Below are positions 27,952 through 37,700 of a stretch of 58,419 nucleotides of DNA, piece after piece (positions within the stretch are counted from its first letter, which is position 1; every line of letters begins with the position of its first letter). Both the position numbers and the translations under genes were made by a program. The DNA lies in NCBI GenBank assembly GCA_902629575.1, contig CACORJ010000007.1, positions 1 to 58,419 on the forward strand, in the 5' to 3' direction. The notes beneath the pieces are model-generated. The model was not told the DNA's origin, searched no databases, and saw only the letters and a program-made list of their open reading frames with translations. The stretch is from an uncultured Pelagibacteraceae bacterium (lineage in GTDB: Bacteria; Pseudomonadota; Alphaproteobacteria; Pelagibacterales; Pelagibacteraceae).

Positions 27952-29262
27952 ATGCTCGATAATTATTTTAATTATAAAAAACACAAAACAGATTTTAAAA
28001 CAGAAGTAATTGCAGGCGTAACTACATTTTTGACAATGGCATACATAATGTTTTTAAATCCATTTATTTTATCTGGTGAATTTGCTGGACCAGAAAAAGG
28101 CTTTTTTGATTTCGGAGCCGTTTATACAGCAACAATTTTAGCTACAGCCTTAGCTTGTTTTATTATGGCTTTTTACGGAAAAACTTGGCCAATTGGTCTT
28201 GCTCCTGGTATGGGAATTAATGCATTTGTTGCATTCGGTGTCTGTGCTGGAATGGGCTATACTCCTCAGGAAGCATTGGGTGCGGTACTTGTTGCAGGAA
28301 TATTGTTCTTAATAATATCACTTACCCCTATTAGAGCATGGTTGATTAATTCTATTCCGAAAAGTTTAAAACTTGGAATTGGAGCTGGTATAGGATTATT
28401 TTTAGCTATTATTGGATTACAAATAATGGAAGTAGTTGTTGATAACCCTGTAACTTTAGTTCAATTAGGAGATCTTAGTAACCCACTTGTATTACTAGGT
28501 TGTGCAACTTTCATAGCAATAATCGTTTTGGAAAAAATGAATGTGAGAGGAAATATTATTATTGGTATTTTAGCATTTAGTATTATTGCTTGGGCTACTG
28601 GACTTGCTAAATTTAATGGTATTGCAAGTTCACCTCCACCAATGACATATTTGTTTGAATTTGATTTGTCTGCTGCGATGACTGCAGGAATGTCTACAGT
28701 GATATTTACTCTATTATTCATCGACTTTTTTGATACAGCAGGAACTTTGACTTCAGTAGCAAACGTTGCAGGCAAAGTAGATAAATCAGGTAAAGTCGAA
28801 GATATTAATAAAGCTATGTTATCAGATAGTGTTGGTACAGTAGCAGGAGCAATGATGGGAACAACTACTGTTACAAGTTATGTAGAGTCTGGAGCAGGGG
28901 TAAAAGCTGGTGGAAAAACTGGTATGACCTCACTTGTGATAGGTTTGTTATTTTTATCATGTATATTTTTTGCTCCTCTAGCAACGAGTTTACCAAAACA
29001 AATTGATGGAGCGGCTTTACTTTTTGTATCTGTCCTATTTATAAGGAACATTACGGATATTGATTGGAATGATATATCTGAGTCAGCTCCAGCTATCCTT
29101 GCTATGATAGCTATGCCTCTTACTTATAGCATAAGCAATGGTATTGCTCTTGCGTTTGTATCATATGCTCTGATTAAGATATTTACAGGAAAATTTTCAA
29201 GTACTTCTCCTGCTATATGGGTAATTGCTATACTAAGCGTAGTTAGCTTTGCTGTAGCGTAG
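27952..29262 (+). CDS. NCS2-family purine (adenine/guanine/hypoxanthine) permease
   Basis: A 436-residue inner-membrane transporter with 12 or more helices, of the AzgA/PbuG branch that imports purine bases with protons. The N-terminus has the family signature TEVIAGVTTFLTMAYIMFLN; the substrate region contains FIDFFDTAGTLTSVA and the later MGTTTVTSYVESGAGVKAGG, both hallmarks of this branch. A strong ribosome site fixes the start. A terminator follows, and the facing phosphoribosyltransferase would trap the imported base as a nucleotide. Confidence 0.93.
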   Translation: MLDNYFNYKKHKTDFKTEVIAGVTTFLTMAYIMFLNPFILSGEFAGPEKGFFDFGAVYTATILATALACFIMAFYGKTWPIGLAPGMGINAFVAFGVCAGMGYTPQEALGAVLVAGILFLIISLTPIRAWLINSIPKSLKLGIGAGIGLFLAIIGLQIMEVVVDNPVTLVQLGDLSNPLVLLGCATFIAIIVLEKMNVRGNIIIGILAFSIIAWATGLAKFNGIASSPPPMTYLFEFDLSAAMTAGMSTVIFTLLFIDFFDTAGTLTSVANVAGKVDKSGKVEDINKAMLSDSVGTVAGAMMGTTTVTSYVESGAGVKAGGKTGMTSLVIGLLFLSCIFFAPLATSLPKQIDGAALLFVSVLFIRNITDIDWNDISESAPAILAMIAMPLTYSISNGIALAFVSYALIKIFTGKFSSTSPAIWVIAILSVVSFAVA

Positions 29263-29270
29263 ATAGCAGT

Positions 29271-29309
29271 TTCATAGGGCTTGTTTTAAAACTAGCCCTA
29301 TGAATTTTT
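29271..29309 (+). terminator. Intrinsic terminator of the purine permease gene
   Basis: TTCATAGGGCT (29271-29281) and AGCCCTATGAA (29294-29304) form a perfect 11-bp stem with a 12-nt loop, followed by five Ts. The right arm covers the stop codon (29298-29300) of the convergent phosphoribosyltransferase gene. Confidence 0.85.
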
Positions 29310-29819
29310 CTTTACAATTTCCTCAATACTTAGTTCTTCGTAATGTTCAGTAGGCTGAACTATCCATGGATCGTAAGTCAATCTAACCGAACAAAAATCA
29401 GGTTCAAAAGTAGATGATTTTTTTTTCCATAAGCAAGCCGTTTTCACTTCATCTATAAAATCCTTAGTTGGTCCATAATTTTTTAACCATTCGATACTTT
29501 TGTTTAATGTAAGGCCTGTATCTGACAAATCATCAATAAGTAAAACTTTTTTGAAATCTTCATCTTTTGCAAGTGAGCTTAATTCTCTTGCAAACATTAG
29601 TTGACCTTGTTTATCTTCCATTCCTTTACCAGAGTAACTTTGAATCACGATATATGCTATAGGAAGTTTTAAAATTCTCGATAAGATATCAATTATTGGT
29701 GCAGCACCTCTCATAATACCTACTAAAACTGTAGGTTTATAATTTTTGTGTATTTGGATTGCTAATTTTTCAACAATACTAGTATATTCTCCAAAGGAAA
29801 TTATTAATTTATCAGCCAT
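29298..29819 (-). CDS. Purine-type phosphoribosyltransferase
   Basis: Type I phosphoribosyltransferase of about 173 residues that should join a purine base to PRPP. The PRPP-binding motif is VLLIDDLSDTGLTL, preceded by the PPi loop VGIMRGAAP. The C-terminal WIVQPTEHYEEL resembles the xanthine-guanine/hypoxanthine group. The exact base is not certain. I chose MADKLIISF (ATG at 29819) over the Met at 29834. It faces the purine permease, so the two make a salvage pair, though in separate transcripts. Confidence 0.82.
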   Translation of the reverse strand: MADKLIISFGEYTSIVEKLAIQIHKNYKPTVLVGIMRGAAPIIDILSRILKLPIAYIVIQSYSGKGMEDKQGQLMFARELSSLAKDEDFKKVLLIDDLSDTGLTLNKSIEWLKNYGPTKDFIDEVKTACLWKKKSSTFEPDFCSVRLTYDPWIVQPTEHYEELSIEEIVKKNS

Positions 29820-29867
29820 GAAATTTTTTATCATATTAAAAAAATTAAAAAAGATTAAAAAGATACA

Positions 29868-30758
29868 ATGAAAATTTTTGATTGTTTTATGTATTTTGAT
29901 GAAGAAACCATTCTAGATATTAGGCTTAATACGTTAAATGATTATGTTGACTATTTTGTTATAGTTGAAAGTAAATTTACTCACAAAGGTGATAAAAGAA
30001 ATTTAAAATTTGATATCAAAAAATTTTCAAAATTTAAAAACAAAATAATCTACCTTGTATATGACAAAGAACCAACAGAGGTAGAGAAGATATTTGATCA
30101 TGATAGTGAGGTTATGAAATCAAAAAAATATATTTTTAATGCAGCTTATAGAGAAAATGGACAGAGAAATTTTTTGTTAGAAGGATTAAAAAAAGCTGAA
30201 AACAAGGATCTAATTTTAATTTCAGACGTAGATGAGATACCTAATCTAAAAGAGATTAATTTAAATAATATTAAAGAAAAAATAATTTTGTTCAAACAAG
30301 AAATGTTTTACTACAAATTTAATCTTAAGTTACCTAATTTTGTTTGGTTTGGAAGTAGAGCTTGCAAGAAAAAACATCTAATAAATCCCCAATGGTTAAG
30401 AAATGTTAAACATAAAAAATATTCATTGTTAAGATTCGAAACTTTTTTTTCAAAAACAAAATATAATAGTATCAAGTTTGTTGAAAATGGAGGATGGCAC
30501 TTTTCAAACATGAAAAATGCAAAGGAAATAGAACATAAATTAAAATCTTACCTTCACCATAGAGAATTTGATTTGAATCCTTTAACTACAGATGAAATTG
30601 AAAATATCATAAAAAATAAGCAGGCAATATATGATTTAAAAGTTGATAAGAGAATTCAAAAAATTGGAGATGGTAACAAGCTTGAAAAATATGATTTAAA
30701 AAAATTACCGTCGTATATACTTGATTGTAAAGAAAAATTTATTAATTGGATAGATTAA
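29868..30758 (+). CDS. Glycosyltransferase family 17 protein
   Basis: A 296-residue protein with the GT17 pattern: MKIFDCFMYFDEETILDIRL, YFVIVESKFTHKG, the metal-site-like SDVDEIP (about residues 121-127), FYYKFNLKLP, and GGWHFSNM near the C-terminal side. GT17 is the family of eukaryotic beta-1,4-GlcNAc-transferase III, with bacterial members of unknown acceptor, often in surface-glycan contexts. No signal peptide is seen. It lies 2 bp before the DUF1330 gene. Confidence 0.82.
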   Translation: MKIFDCFMYFDEETILDIRLNTLNDYVDYFVIVESKFTHKGDKRNLKFDIKKFSKFKNKIIYLVYDKEPTEVEKIFDHDSEVMKSKKYIFNAAYRENGQRNFLLEGLKKAENKDLILISDVDEIPNLKEINLNNIKEKIILFKQEMFYYKFNLKLPNFVWFGSRACKKKHLINPQWLRNVKHKKYSLLRFETFFSKTKYNSIKFVENGGWHFSNMKNAKEIEHKLKSYLHHREFDLNPLTTDEIENIIKNKQAIYDLKVDKRIQKIGDGNKLEKYDLKKLPSYILDCKEKFINWID

Positions 30759-30760
30759 TT

Positions 30761-31048
30761 ATGAAAGCTTATTGGGTCTGCATATATGAAAAAATTAATA
30801 ATAAAGAAAAATTAAAAGAATATGCATTGAAAGCTAAGCCTGCTATAGAAAAATTTTCTGGTAAATTTTTAGCTAGAGGTGGAAAAAATAGAACAAATGA
30901 AGGAATAAATTCGGAAAGGATTATTATTGCTGAATTTCCCGATTATAACACTGCAGTAGAGTGTTATGACTCAAAGGAATATCAAGAAGCACATGATATC
31001 CTAGTGGGCCACGTTATTAGACACCACCAGATAATAGAAGGTATTTAA
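30761..31048 (+). CDS. DUF1330 domain protein
   Basis: A 95-residue ferredoxin-fold protein starting MKAYWVCIYEKINN, with the family patterns KPAIEKFSGKFLARGG, IIIAEFPDYNTAVECYDSKEYQEA and the C-terminal IIEGI. I chose the ATG at 30761, just after the GT17 stop; the upstream in-frame start at 30746 would overlap GT17. Family members are proposed to bind or degrade small molecules, but no activity is proven. Its stop overlaps the convergent glycosylase gene in TTAA. Confidence 0.85.
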   Translation: MKAYWVCIYEKINNKEKLKEYALKAKPAIEKFSGKFLARGGKNRTNEGINSERIIIAEFPDYNTAVECYDSKEYQEAHDILVGHVIRHHQIIEGI

Positions 31049-31680
31049 TATTGAATTGGTTCTGGGTCAATACTTCTCCATAAATACCATGTTGCTACAG
31101 AACAGTAAGGTGAAAACCTTTCTTTTAATTCTGAAACAAACTTTTCTGGCGGTAAATAACTTTTTTTATAATTTTTAGAAATTGCTCTTAATAAGCCAAT
31201 ATCTTGTACTGGCCAAATATTTGGTCTGTTATAAGTAAAAAGTAATATCATCTCAGCCGACCATCTGCCTATTTGCTTTAAATTTGATAGATAAATTATT
31301 GCATCTTCATCGCTCATTTTAGCAATTAATTTTGGATTGAAATTTTTATTTATTATTTGTCTAGCTAAATTTTTAATCCCAATTACTTTTTGACGGCTTA
31401 AGCCACAATTTTTCAGCTGTGAAAAATGTAATTTAGATACAACTTTTGCATTTATATTATTTTTACATTTTTTTTTAAATTTAAGAAAAACTGAATTTGC
31501 AGCAGTTACGCTTATTTGTTGACCTATAATACTCTTACATAAAGAATAAAAAATATCTTTTCGTGTGGTAAGAATTATTTCTGAGGGACTACTATAAATT
31601 TTTATCAAATTTGATAATGTTTTATCCTTTTTTGACAAATACGTCTTTGCTTTTTTCCAGAATTTTGGAACTTTAGTCAT
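31045..31680 (-). CDS. DNA-3-methyladenine glycosylase II (AlkA-like)
   Basis: Base-excision repair enzyme of the HhH-GPD superfamily, 211 residues, lacking the extra N-terminal domain of E. coli AlkA. SIIGQQISVTAA is the family start of the HhH-GPD fold, the helix-hairpin-helix is LSNLKQIGRWSAEMILLF, and the catalytic Asp160 is in NIWPVQDIGLLRAI. It should remove alkylated purines. It overlaps the DMT transporter upstream by 8 bp on the same strand, so both are probably co-transcribed. Confidence 0.92.
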   Translation of the reverse strand: MTKVPKFWKKAKTYLSKKDKTLSNLIKIYSSPSEIILTTRKDIFYSLCKSIIGQQISVTAANSVFLKFKKKCKNNINAKVVSKLHFSQLKNCGLSRQKVIGIKNLARQIINKNFNPKLIAKMSDEDAIIYLSNLKQIGRWSAEMILLFTYNRPNIWPVQDIGLLRAISKNYKKSYLPPEKFVSELKERFSPYCSVATWYLWRSIDPEPIQY

Positions 31681-32557
31681 TTATTTTTTCAGATGTAATA
31701 GTTCTTTTTTTATATATTTCTCTTCTAAAAATAATAAGAGTCGAAATTATTACTAAGCATGCACCTATCAAAGTTTTAATTGTTGGTACCTCGCCCCATA
31801 TAAAATAACCAAAAAAAATTGCAAAAACTAAAGCAAGATATTTAAGAGGAGTTACAAGAGAAACCTCAGAATACTTATAAGATTGACTTAACCATAAGTT
31901 TGCTACACCTCCAAAAATACCAACTAAAGATAAAAGTATCAAATGATTAAAGCTAGGCATTATCCAACCTTGTGGTATTGTTAAAAAACTTAATAACATT
32001 ATAGATAGAGAAAAATAAAAAGAAATTAACCAAACTGGTTCTGTAGTAGATAATTGTCTTATTGTTATTGCTACATAAGAAAGCCCTAAACAAAAAATTA
32101 TTGGAAAAATATAATATATATTTAATTGGCTTATTCCTGGCTCAGTTATTATTAAAATTCCCACAAATCCAACAATAACTGCAAGCCATCTGAAAATTCC
32201 AACTTTCTCACTCAGTAAAAATATTGAAAAAATAGTTGTAAATATTGGCGCAGCAAAAGAAATACTAACAACAGTGGCGAGTGGTAATTTTCTTAAAGCA
32301 ATGAAAATTGCTACTAAGGCAATCAATCCAGAGAAGCATCTTAAGAAATGTAAACCTGCTCTTTTGGTTTCATAAAAGTTATAAAATCTGTCTCTTGGGA
32401 TAACAAAAAAATAAAAAACAATACCAAAAAAACCTCTAAAAAATAAAACTTGTCCAATTGGATAGCTGACAGACCATTTAACAATAACATCCATCAATGA
32501 AAAGGCACATATTGATAAGAACATGTACAAAAAGCCTAATTGATTTTTACTTAACAT
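31673..32557 (-). CDS. EamA/DMT-family transporter
   Basis: Inner-membrane exporter with ten predicted helices in two EamA repeats (about residues 8-140 and 150-280), 294 residues. The first repeat has LGFLYMFLSICAFSLMDVIVKW and LPLATVVSISFAAPIFTTIF with LLSEKVGIFRWLAVIVGFVGI; the second has YSEVSLVTPLKYLALVFAIFF and FIWGEVPTIKTLIGACLVI. The substrate cannot be inferred; metabolites or amino acids are usual. Confidence 0.88.
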   Translation of the reverse strand: MLSKNQLGFLYMFLSICAFSLMDVIVKWSVSYPIGQVLFFRGFFGIVFYFFVIPRDRFYNFYETKRAGLHFLRCFSGLIALVAIFIALRKLPLATVVSISFAAPIFTTIFSIFLLSEKVGIFRWLAVIVGFVGILIITEPGISQLNIYYIFPIIFCLGLSYVAITIRQLSTTEPVWLISFYFSLSIMLLSFLTIPQGWIMPSFNHLILLSLVGIFGGVANLWLSQSYKYSEVSLVTPLKYLALVFAIFFGYFIWGEVPTIKTLIGACLVIISTLIIFRREIYKKRTITSEKIND

Positions 32558-32593
32558 TATGAATAATTTGTAAATTAAATAAAATCATAATCA

Positions 32594-33040
32594 ATGGAAA
32601 TAGCAGTTTTAGCATTAGGATGTTTTTGGGGACCTGAAATTAAATTTAGTGAAATCAATGGTATAATTAAAACTGAGGTTGGATACTGTGGAGGTAATAG
32701 TAAAACAACAACGTATAAAGAAGTCTGTACAGGAAATACTAATCATGCTGAGGTAGTTAAACTTGATTTTGATGAAAAAATTATTTCATATGAAGAAATT
32801 TTAAATATTTTTTTTGAGTTACATGACCCAACAACACTTAATTCCCAAGGACCAGACTTTGGAACACAGTATAGAAGTGAAATTTTTTATTTAAATAATA
32901 TTCAAAAAGGCATAGCTGAAAAAGTTTTTAAAGAAGTAAATCAAAAATTATCTGGTAATGTTGTTACTAAAATTACATTACTTAAAAATTATTGTCCTGC
33001 AGAAGAATATCACCAAATGTATCTGAAAAAAAGAATATAA
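32594..33040 (+). CDS. msrA: Peptide-methionine (S)-S-oxide reductase
   Basis: Repairs oxidised methionine. The catalytic Cys10 is in the family signature GCFWGPE; GYCGG, NHAEVVKLDFD and HDPTTLNSQGPDFGTQYRS follow in order, and YCPAEEYHQMYL is at the C-terminus. At 148 residues it is a short form that begins directly at the catalytic domain. It starts a tight rightward operon with the sulfurtransferase and RND genes. Confidence 0.96.
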   Translation: MEIAVLALGCFWGPEIKFSEINGIIKTEVGYCGGNSKTTTYKEVCTGNTNHAEVVKLDFDEKIISYEEILNIFFELHDPTTLNSQGPDFGTQYRSEIFYLNNIQKGIAEKVFKEVNQKLSGNVVTKITLLKNYCPAEEYHQMYLKKRI

Positions 33041-33041
33041 A

Positions 33042-33857
33042 ATGTGTCTAGTTGAAACTGACTGGTTAGAGAGTAATTTAGATAATGTAAAAATTGTTGA
33101 CTCTTCTTGGCATATGCCACAATCGAATAGGAATGGATATGAAGAATACAAAAATAAACATATTCCTAATTCAGTTTTTTTTGATTTAGATAAAAATTCA
33201 AAAAAAGAAACGGACTTACCCCACATGCTTGTCTCATTAAATGAATGGGAAAAAATTGTATCAAAAATGGGTATTAATAATAATGATAAAATAATAATTT
33301 ATGATAATTCAGATGTCATTAGTGCATGTAGATGTTGGTATAATTTTATATATTTTGGACACAAACCAGATTTAGTAAAAGTCCTTAATGGTGGTTTCAA
33401 GAAATGGGTCCAAGAAAATAAATTTACAGAGACTGTGATGCCTAATATTACTTTAACTAAATACAAGGCAAGGGAGATAAAAGATTTAGTAAAAAGTAAA
33501 AATGAAATAGATGAAAATATAATCAAAAAAAAATTTAAAATCATTGATGCGAGAAGCATTGAAAGATTTGAAGGTAAGATTAAGGAACCAAGAATTGGAT
33601 TAAGAAGTGGTAATATTAAGAATTCTATATGTATTCCTTTTTATGAAGTGATTAATAAAAATAAAACTTTTAAAACAAAACAAGAGATTAGTAAAATCTT
33701 CGAAATGAATTTAAAAGATATTAACTCAAACACTGTTGTTTTTTCCTGTGGTTCTGGAGTTACAGCATGTGTTTTAGCTCTAGCTTATTCTTTAATAAAT
33801 GATAAATATTTGCCGAGAATATATGATGGTTCTTGGGCTGAGTATGGTAAAATATAG
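33042..33857 (+). CDS. sseA: Thiosulfate/3-mercaptopyruvate sulfurtransferase
   Basis: Two-domain rhodanese of 271 residues. Cys236 in the active loop CGSGVTA is the loop of 3-mercaptopyruvate sulfurtransferases (CGSGVTA/CGTGVTA), so the cyanide- or thiol-directed transfer of sulfane sulfur from 3-mercaptopyruvate is the likely reaction. The inactive N-terminal rhodanese domain has SSWHMPQS and IPNSVFFDLD; the second has IIDARSIERFEGKIKEPR and LRSGNIKNSICIPF. It starts 1 bp after msrA. Confidence 0.92.
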   Translation: MCLVETDWLESNLDNVKIVDSSWHMPQSNRNGYEEYKNKHIPNSVFFDLDKNSKKETDLPHMLVSLNEWEKIVSKMGINNNDKIIIYDNSDVISACRCWYNFIYFGHKPDLVKVLNGGFKKWVQENKFTETVMPNITLTKYKAREIKDLVKSKNEIDENIIKKKFKIIDARSIERFEGKIKEPRIGLRSGNIKNSICIPFYEVINKNKTFKTKQEISKIFEMNLKDINSNTVVFSCGSGVTACVLALAYSLINDKYLPRIYDGSWAEYGKI

Positions 33858-34727
33858 ATGAAAAGATCTACAAAAATTATAACTATTATAACAATTTTTT
33901 TTCTTGTTATAGCCTCAGTAATTATTGCAAGAACTATGATTGGTAATCATTTCAAAAAAAAATTTAGCAAAATACCGCCACCTGGAATTATAGTTACAAA
34001 TGTTGTAACTGAAGAATTTGCTGAAAAACTTGAAACATTTGGTACTGCAATTTCGAGTAAAAGCAAATCTTTTAGAATAAGAAAAGATGAATTCGAAGGA
34101 GAATTGAATTTAAAAGATAAAGTAAAAAAAGGTGAATTAATCTTAAACCTTAATAATGAGAAAATTATAGCACCTTTTGATGGCGTTTTAGGTTATACTG
34201 GTCTTACTGAAGATATATTCATATCTGATAATATATTCATAATCACACTTGATGATAATTCTACAATTTTTTCAGATATTAAGGTTCCTGAAAGCTATGC
34301 ACCATTTATTAAAAAAGGACTACCCGTTGAGGCAAAAGTTTCAAGTTATGGCAATAAAGTTTTTAGAGGTAAAGTAGATTTTATATCTAGTAGAGTAAAT
34401 GCGGACACGAGAAGTTTATTATCAAGGATAAGAATCAATAATAAAAATTTAGAATTATTATCTGGATCATTACTTGAAATAACAGTTAAATTTAATTTAA
34501 GAAATTCTTTAAGTGTACCTGATACAAGTATAATGATGGAAGGTGAAAAATCATATATTTACAAAGTATCAGATGAAAATATCACTAAAAAAACTGAGGT
34601 TGAGATCGGATTAAGGAGCGATGGAAAAGTAGAAATTTTATCTGGTCTTAATAATGGAGATCAAATTGTTGCTGAAGGTTTAAAAAAAGTTAGACCTTTA
34701 GGTAAGATTAAACCTATAAAAAATTAA
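33858..34727 (+). CDS. RND efflux periplasmic adaptor, hairpin-less
   Basis: Membrane-fusion protein of 289 residues (usual 350-420). An N-terminal membrane helix (about residues 6-25) anchors it; the lipoyl half-motifs are VKKGELILNL (about 89-98) and IIAPFDGVLG (103-112). In standard adaptors about 60-100 residues of alpha-helical hairpin stand between these halves; here only about eight residues do. The beta-barrel (VPESYAPFIKKGLPVEAKV) and membrane-proximal domain (SVPDTSIMMEGEKSYIYKV) are present. It starts directly after the sulfurtransferase stop and ends directly before the pump gene. Confidence 0.9.
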   Translation: MKRSTKIITIITIFFLVIASVIIARTMIGNHFKKKFSKIPPPGIIVTNVVTEEFAEKLETFGTAISSKSKSFRIRKDEFEGELNLKDKVKKGELILNLNNEKIIAPFDGVLGYTGLTEDIFISDNIFIITLDDNSTIFSDIKVPESYAPFIKKGLPVEAKVSSYGNKVFRGKVDFISSRVNADTRSLLSRIRINNKNLELLSGSLLEITVKFNLRNSLSVPDTSIMMEGEKSYIYKVSDENITKKTEVEIGLRSDGKVEILSGLNNGDQIVAEGLKKVRPLGKIKPIKN

Positions 34728-37700
34728 ATGTTTATTACAGATTTAAGTATTAAAAGACCAGCGGTTTCATGGGTAATGTCTTTAATATTAATAATATTTG
34801 GTCTTTTCGTTTTTTGGAAATTGCCTGTAAGAGAATTACCTAATGGAATACAACCACCTGTTGTTCAAATCCAAGTGAACTATAAATCAGCAGCAGCTTC
34901 GATTGTAGATCAGGAAATTACACAAGTTGTAGAGGATGTTATTGGTGGAGCTGAGGGAATAAAGAATATTGATTCAAAATCTGAAAATGGGAGAAGTACT
35001 ATAAATGTAGAATTTGACACTAGTATTAATCTAGACAATGCTGCAAATGATATTAGAGAGAGAGTGTCTAGAGTTGTAGATAATTTACCAACTGAATCTG
35101 ATCCTCCACAAATTTTGAAAAGAGCGGCTGGTTTTACTACAACAATGTGGCTTTCTCTTTCATCAAAAACATGGAGTGATTTAGAGCTTGGTGATTATGC
35201 GGAAAGATATTTAATTGATCAATTTTCAAGTGTCAAAAATGTTGGAAGAATCTTAGTAGGTGGATTAAGAGAATTAAGTATTAGAGTTTGGATTGATCCT
35301 ATAAAATTAGCCGCGAATGATTTGACAATTCAAGAAGTTGAAAAAGCTCTAAGAGGAGAAAATATAAGTCTTCCTGCAGGGACTTTAGAGGCTGAAAACG
35401 TGGATTTAACTCTAAACTTAGATAAATCATATAATAACGTCAAAACATTAGAACAATTACCAATTAAAAAATCTTCTAATAAAATAATTCTGCTCTCTGA
35501 TATAGCTAATATTGAATTTGGACCAGTTTCTGAGAAAACTTTATTCAAAGCTCAAACTAAAGATCAAATAAACTTAAAAACAGTTGGAATTGGTATATAC
35601 GCAAAAAGTGGAGCGTCAACAGTTGAACTTTCTGAAAATATTAAAAAAAGAATTATAGAAGTTAAAAAATCATTACCAGATGAATTAGATCTTAGAGTCT
35701 CTTTTAACAGAGCAACATATGTAAAGGCAGCAATTAATGAAGTTTACAAAACTTTGATTATTGCATTTATTTTAGTTGTTATAATTATATATCTTTTCCT
35801 AGGAAATCTTAAAGCAGTTATTGTACCTGCTATTGCACTTCCAGTAAGTTTAATAGCTTCTTTTTTAGGATTATATTTGTTTGATTTATCAATAAATATA
35901 TTTGTTCTTTTAAGTTTTATACTCGCAATAGGAATAATTACAGATGACTCAGTTATTATGACAGATGCTATATACCGAAGAATTGAAAATGGAGAACCTC
36001 CTTTAGTAGCAGCATATAAAGGATCAAAACAAATTTCATTTGCAATTATTGCAACAACTTTAATTTTAATTGCGGTATTTCTTCCATTAATTTTTATAGA
36101 AGGAATTTCAGGAACACTATTTAGAGAAACCGCAATTGCACTATCGTTTTCTATTATAGTTTCCTCTTTTGTTGCACTTACACTTTCCCCAATGTTAGCG
36201 AGTAAGTTTCTAACAAAAAGGAATTTAAAAAATAAAATTGTTAAAAAATTTGAGAGATTTTTTTTAAATTTATCTAATGTTTACAAAGATACTTTAAGTG
36301 TTTTAATCAATAAAAGTAAATTAGTAAGTATTTTTATTATCTTTATTGTTCTCATTTCAATTTTTTTATTTAATTTTACTAAAAAAGAATTATTGCCGAT
36401 GGAGGACAGAGGAGTTTATCTTGTAATTGGTTTTACCGATGAAGGAAGATCCTTTGAGTATACTCAAGAAAAAGCTCAAGAAGTTGAGAAAAGATTGATT
36501 CCTTTATTGCAAGCTGAGGATAGCCCCTATTCTAGATTCATTATGAGAGTTCCAGGTTTTGGAAGTTCAGCAAATTCCTACAATAGTTTTATAATAATTG
36601 CTTTATTAGATAATTGGAAAAATAGATCAAAAGACTCACAAACAATCATGAGAGAAGCAATCGGTAAGATTGTAACTCTTCCAGAAGCTGTAGCTTTTCC
36701 GATTTCACCACAATCAATTAGAATATCTAATTATAACAAACCAGTCCAAATGGTAATTTATGGCAGAACATATGAAGAGCTGGAGAAAATTCAGAATAAT
36801 GTAATCAAAAAAATAAGATTGAATAAAAATTTGTCTAGAATCGAGTCTGACTACAATAGAAATAAACCAGAGGTAAAATTAATTATAAACAAAAATATAG
36901 CTAAAGATCTTGGAGTGTCTACAGAGTCGATAGGAAAAACGCTTGAAACTTTGTATGGAGGAAAAAAAATAACTACTTTTAATCGTTTAGGGAAGGAGTA
37001 TCCAATAATTGTTCAACAATACTTGTCTGATAGAAGAAACAAGGATGGAATTTCCAAAATATTTGTTAGATCAGAAACTTCAGGCAAACTTATATCTCTT
37101 GCAAATCTGGTCAAATTTAAAGAGGAAGGTTCAGCAAAAGAACTTTCAAGATATAATAGACAAAGTGCCGTGACTATTTCGGCGAATATTAGTGAAAATT
37201 ATACACTTTCAGAAGCCATCTCATATTTAGAAAACATAATGATAGAAATAGCTCCTAATAATCAAATAACATGGAAGGGAAAATCAGAAGAAATAAAAGA
37301 GACTAGTAGTGAGTTAATGATTATTTTTATTTTAGCTCTTTTAACTGCTTACCTAGTAATGGCTGCAACATTTAATTCTTTCATTCACCCATTTATAATT
37401 ATTTTAACAGTGCCTTTGGCAATTTTTGGTGGTTTAGTATTTATATTGTTTTTAAATAGCTCAATAAATATTTTTTCTCAAATTGCTTTGATAATATTGA
37501 TAGGTATATCAACCAAAAACAGTATTTTAATTGTCGACTATGCTAACCAAATTAGAACAACAGGTAAAAATATTGAGTCAGCTGTTAGAGAGGCTTGTAA
37601 TATAAGATTTAGACCAATTATGATGACTTCCTTAAGCACAATGATAGCTATGCTTCCACTTGTAATTGGAAACATTGGACCTGGCGCAGGCGAAGGCTCG

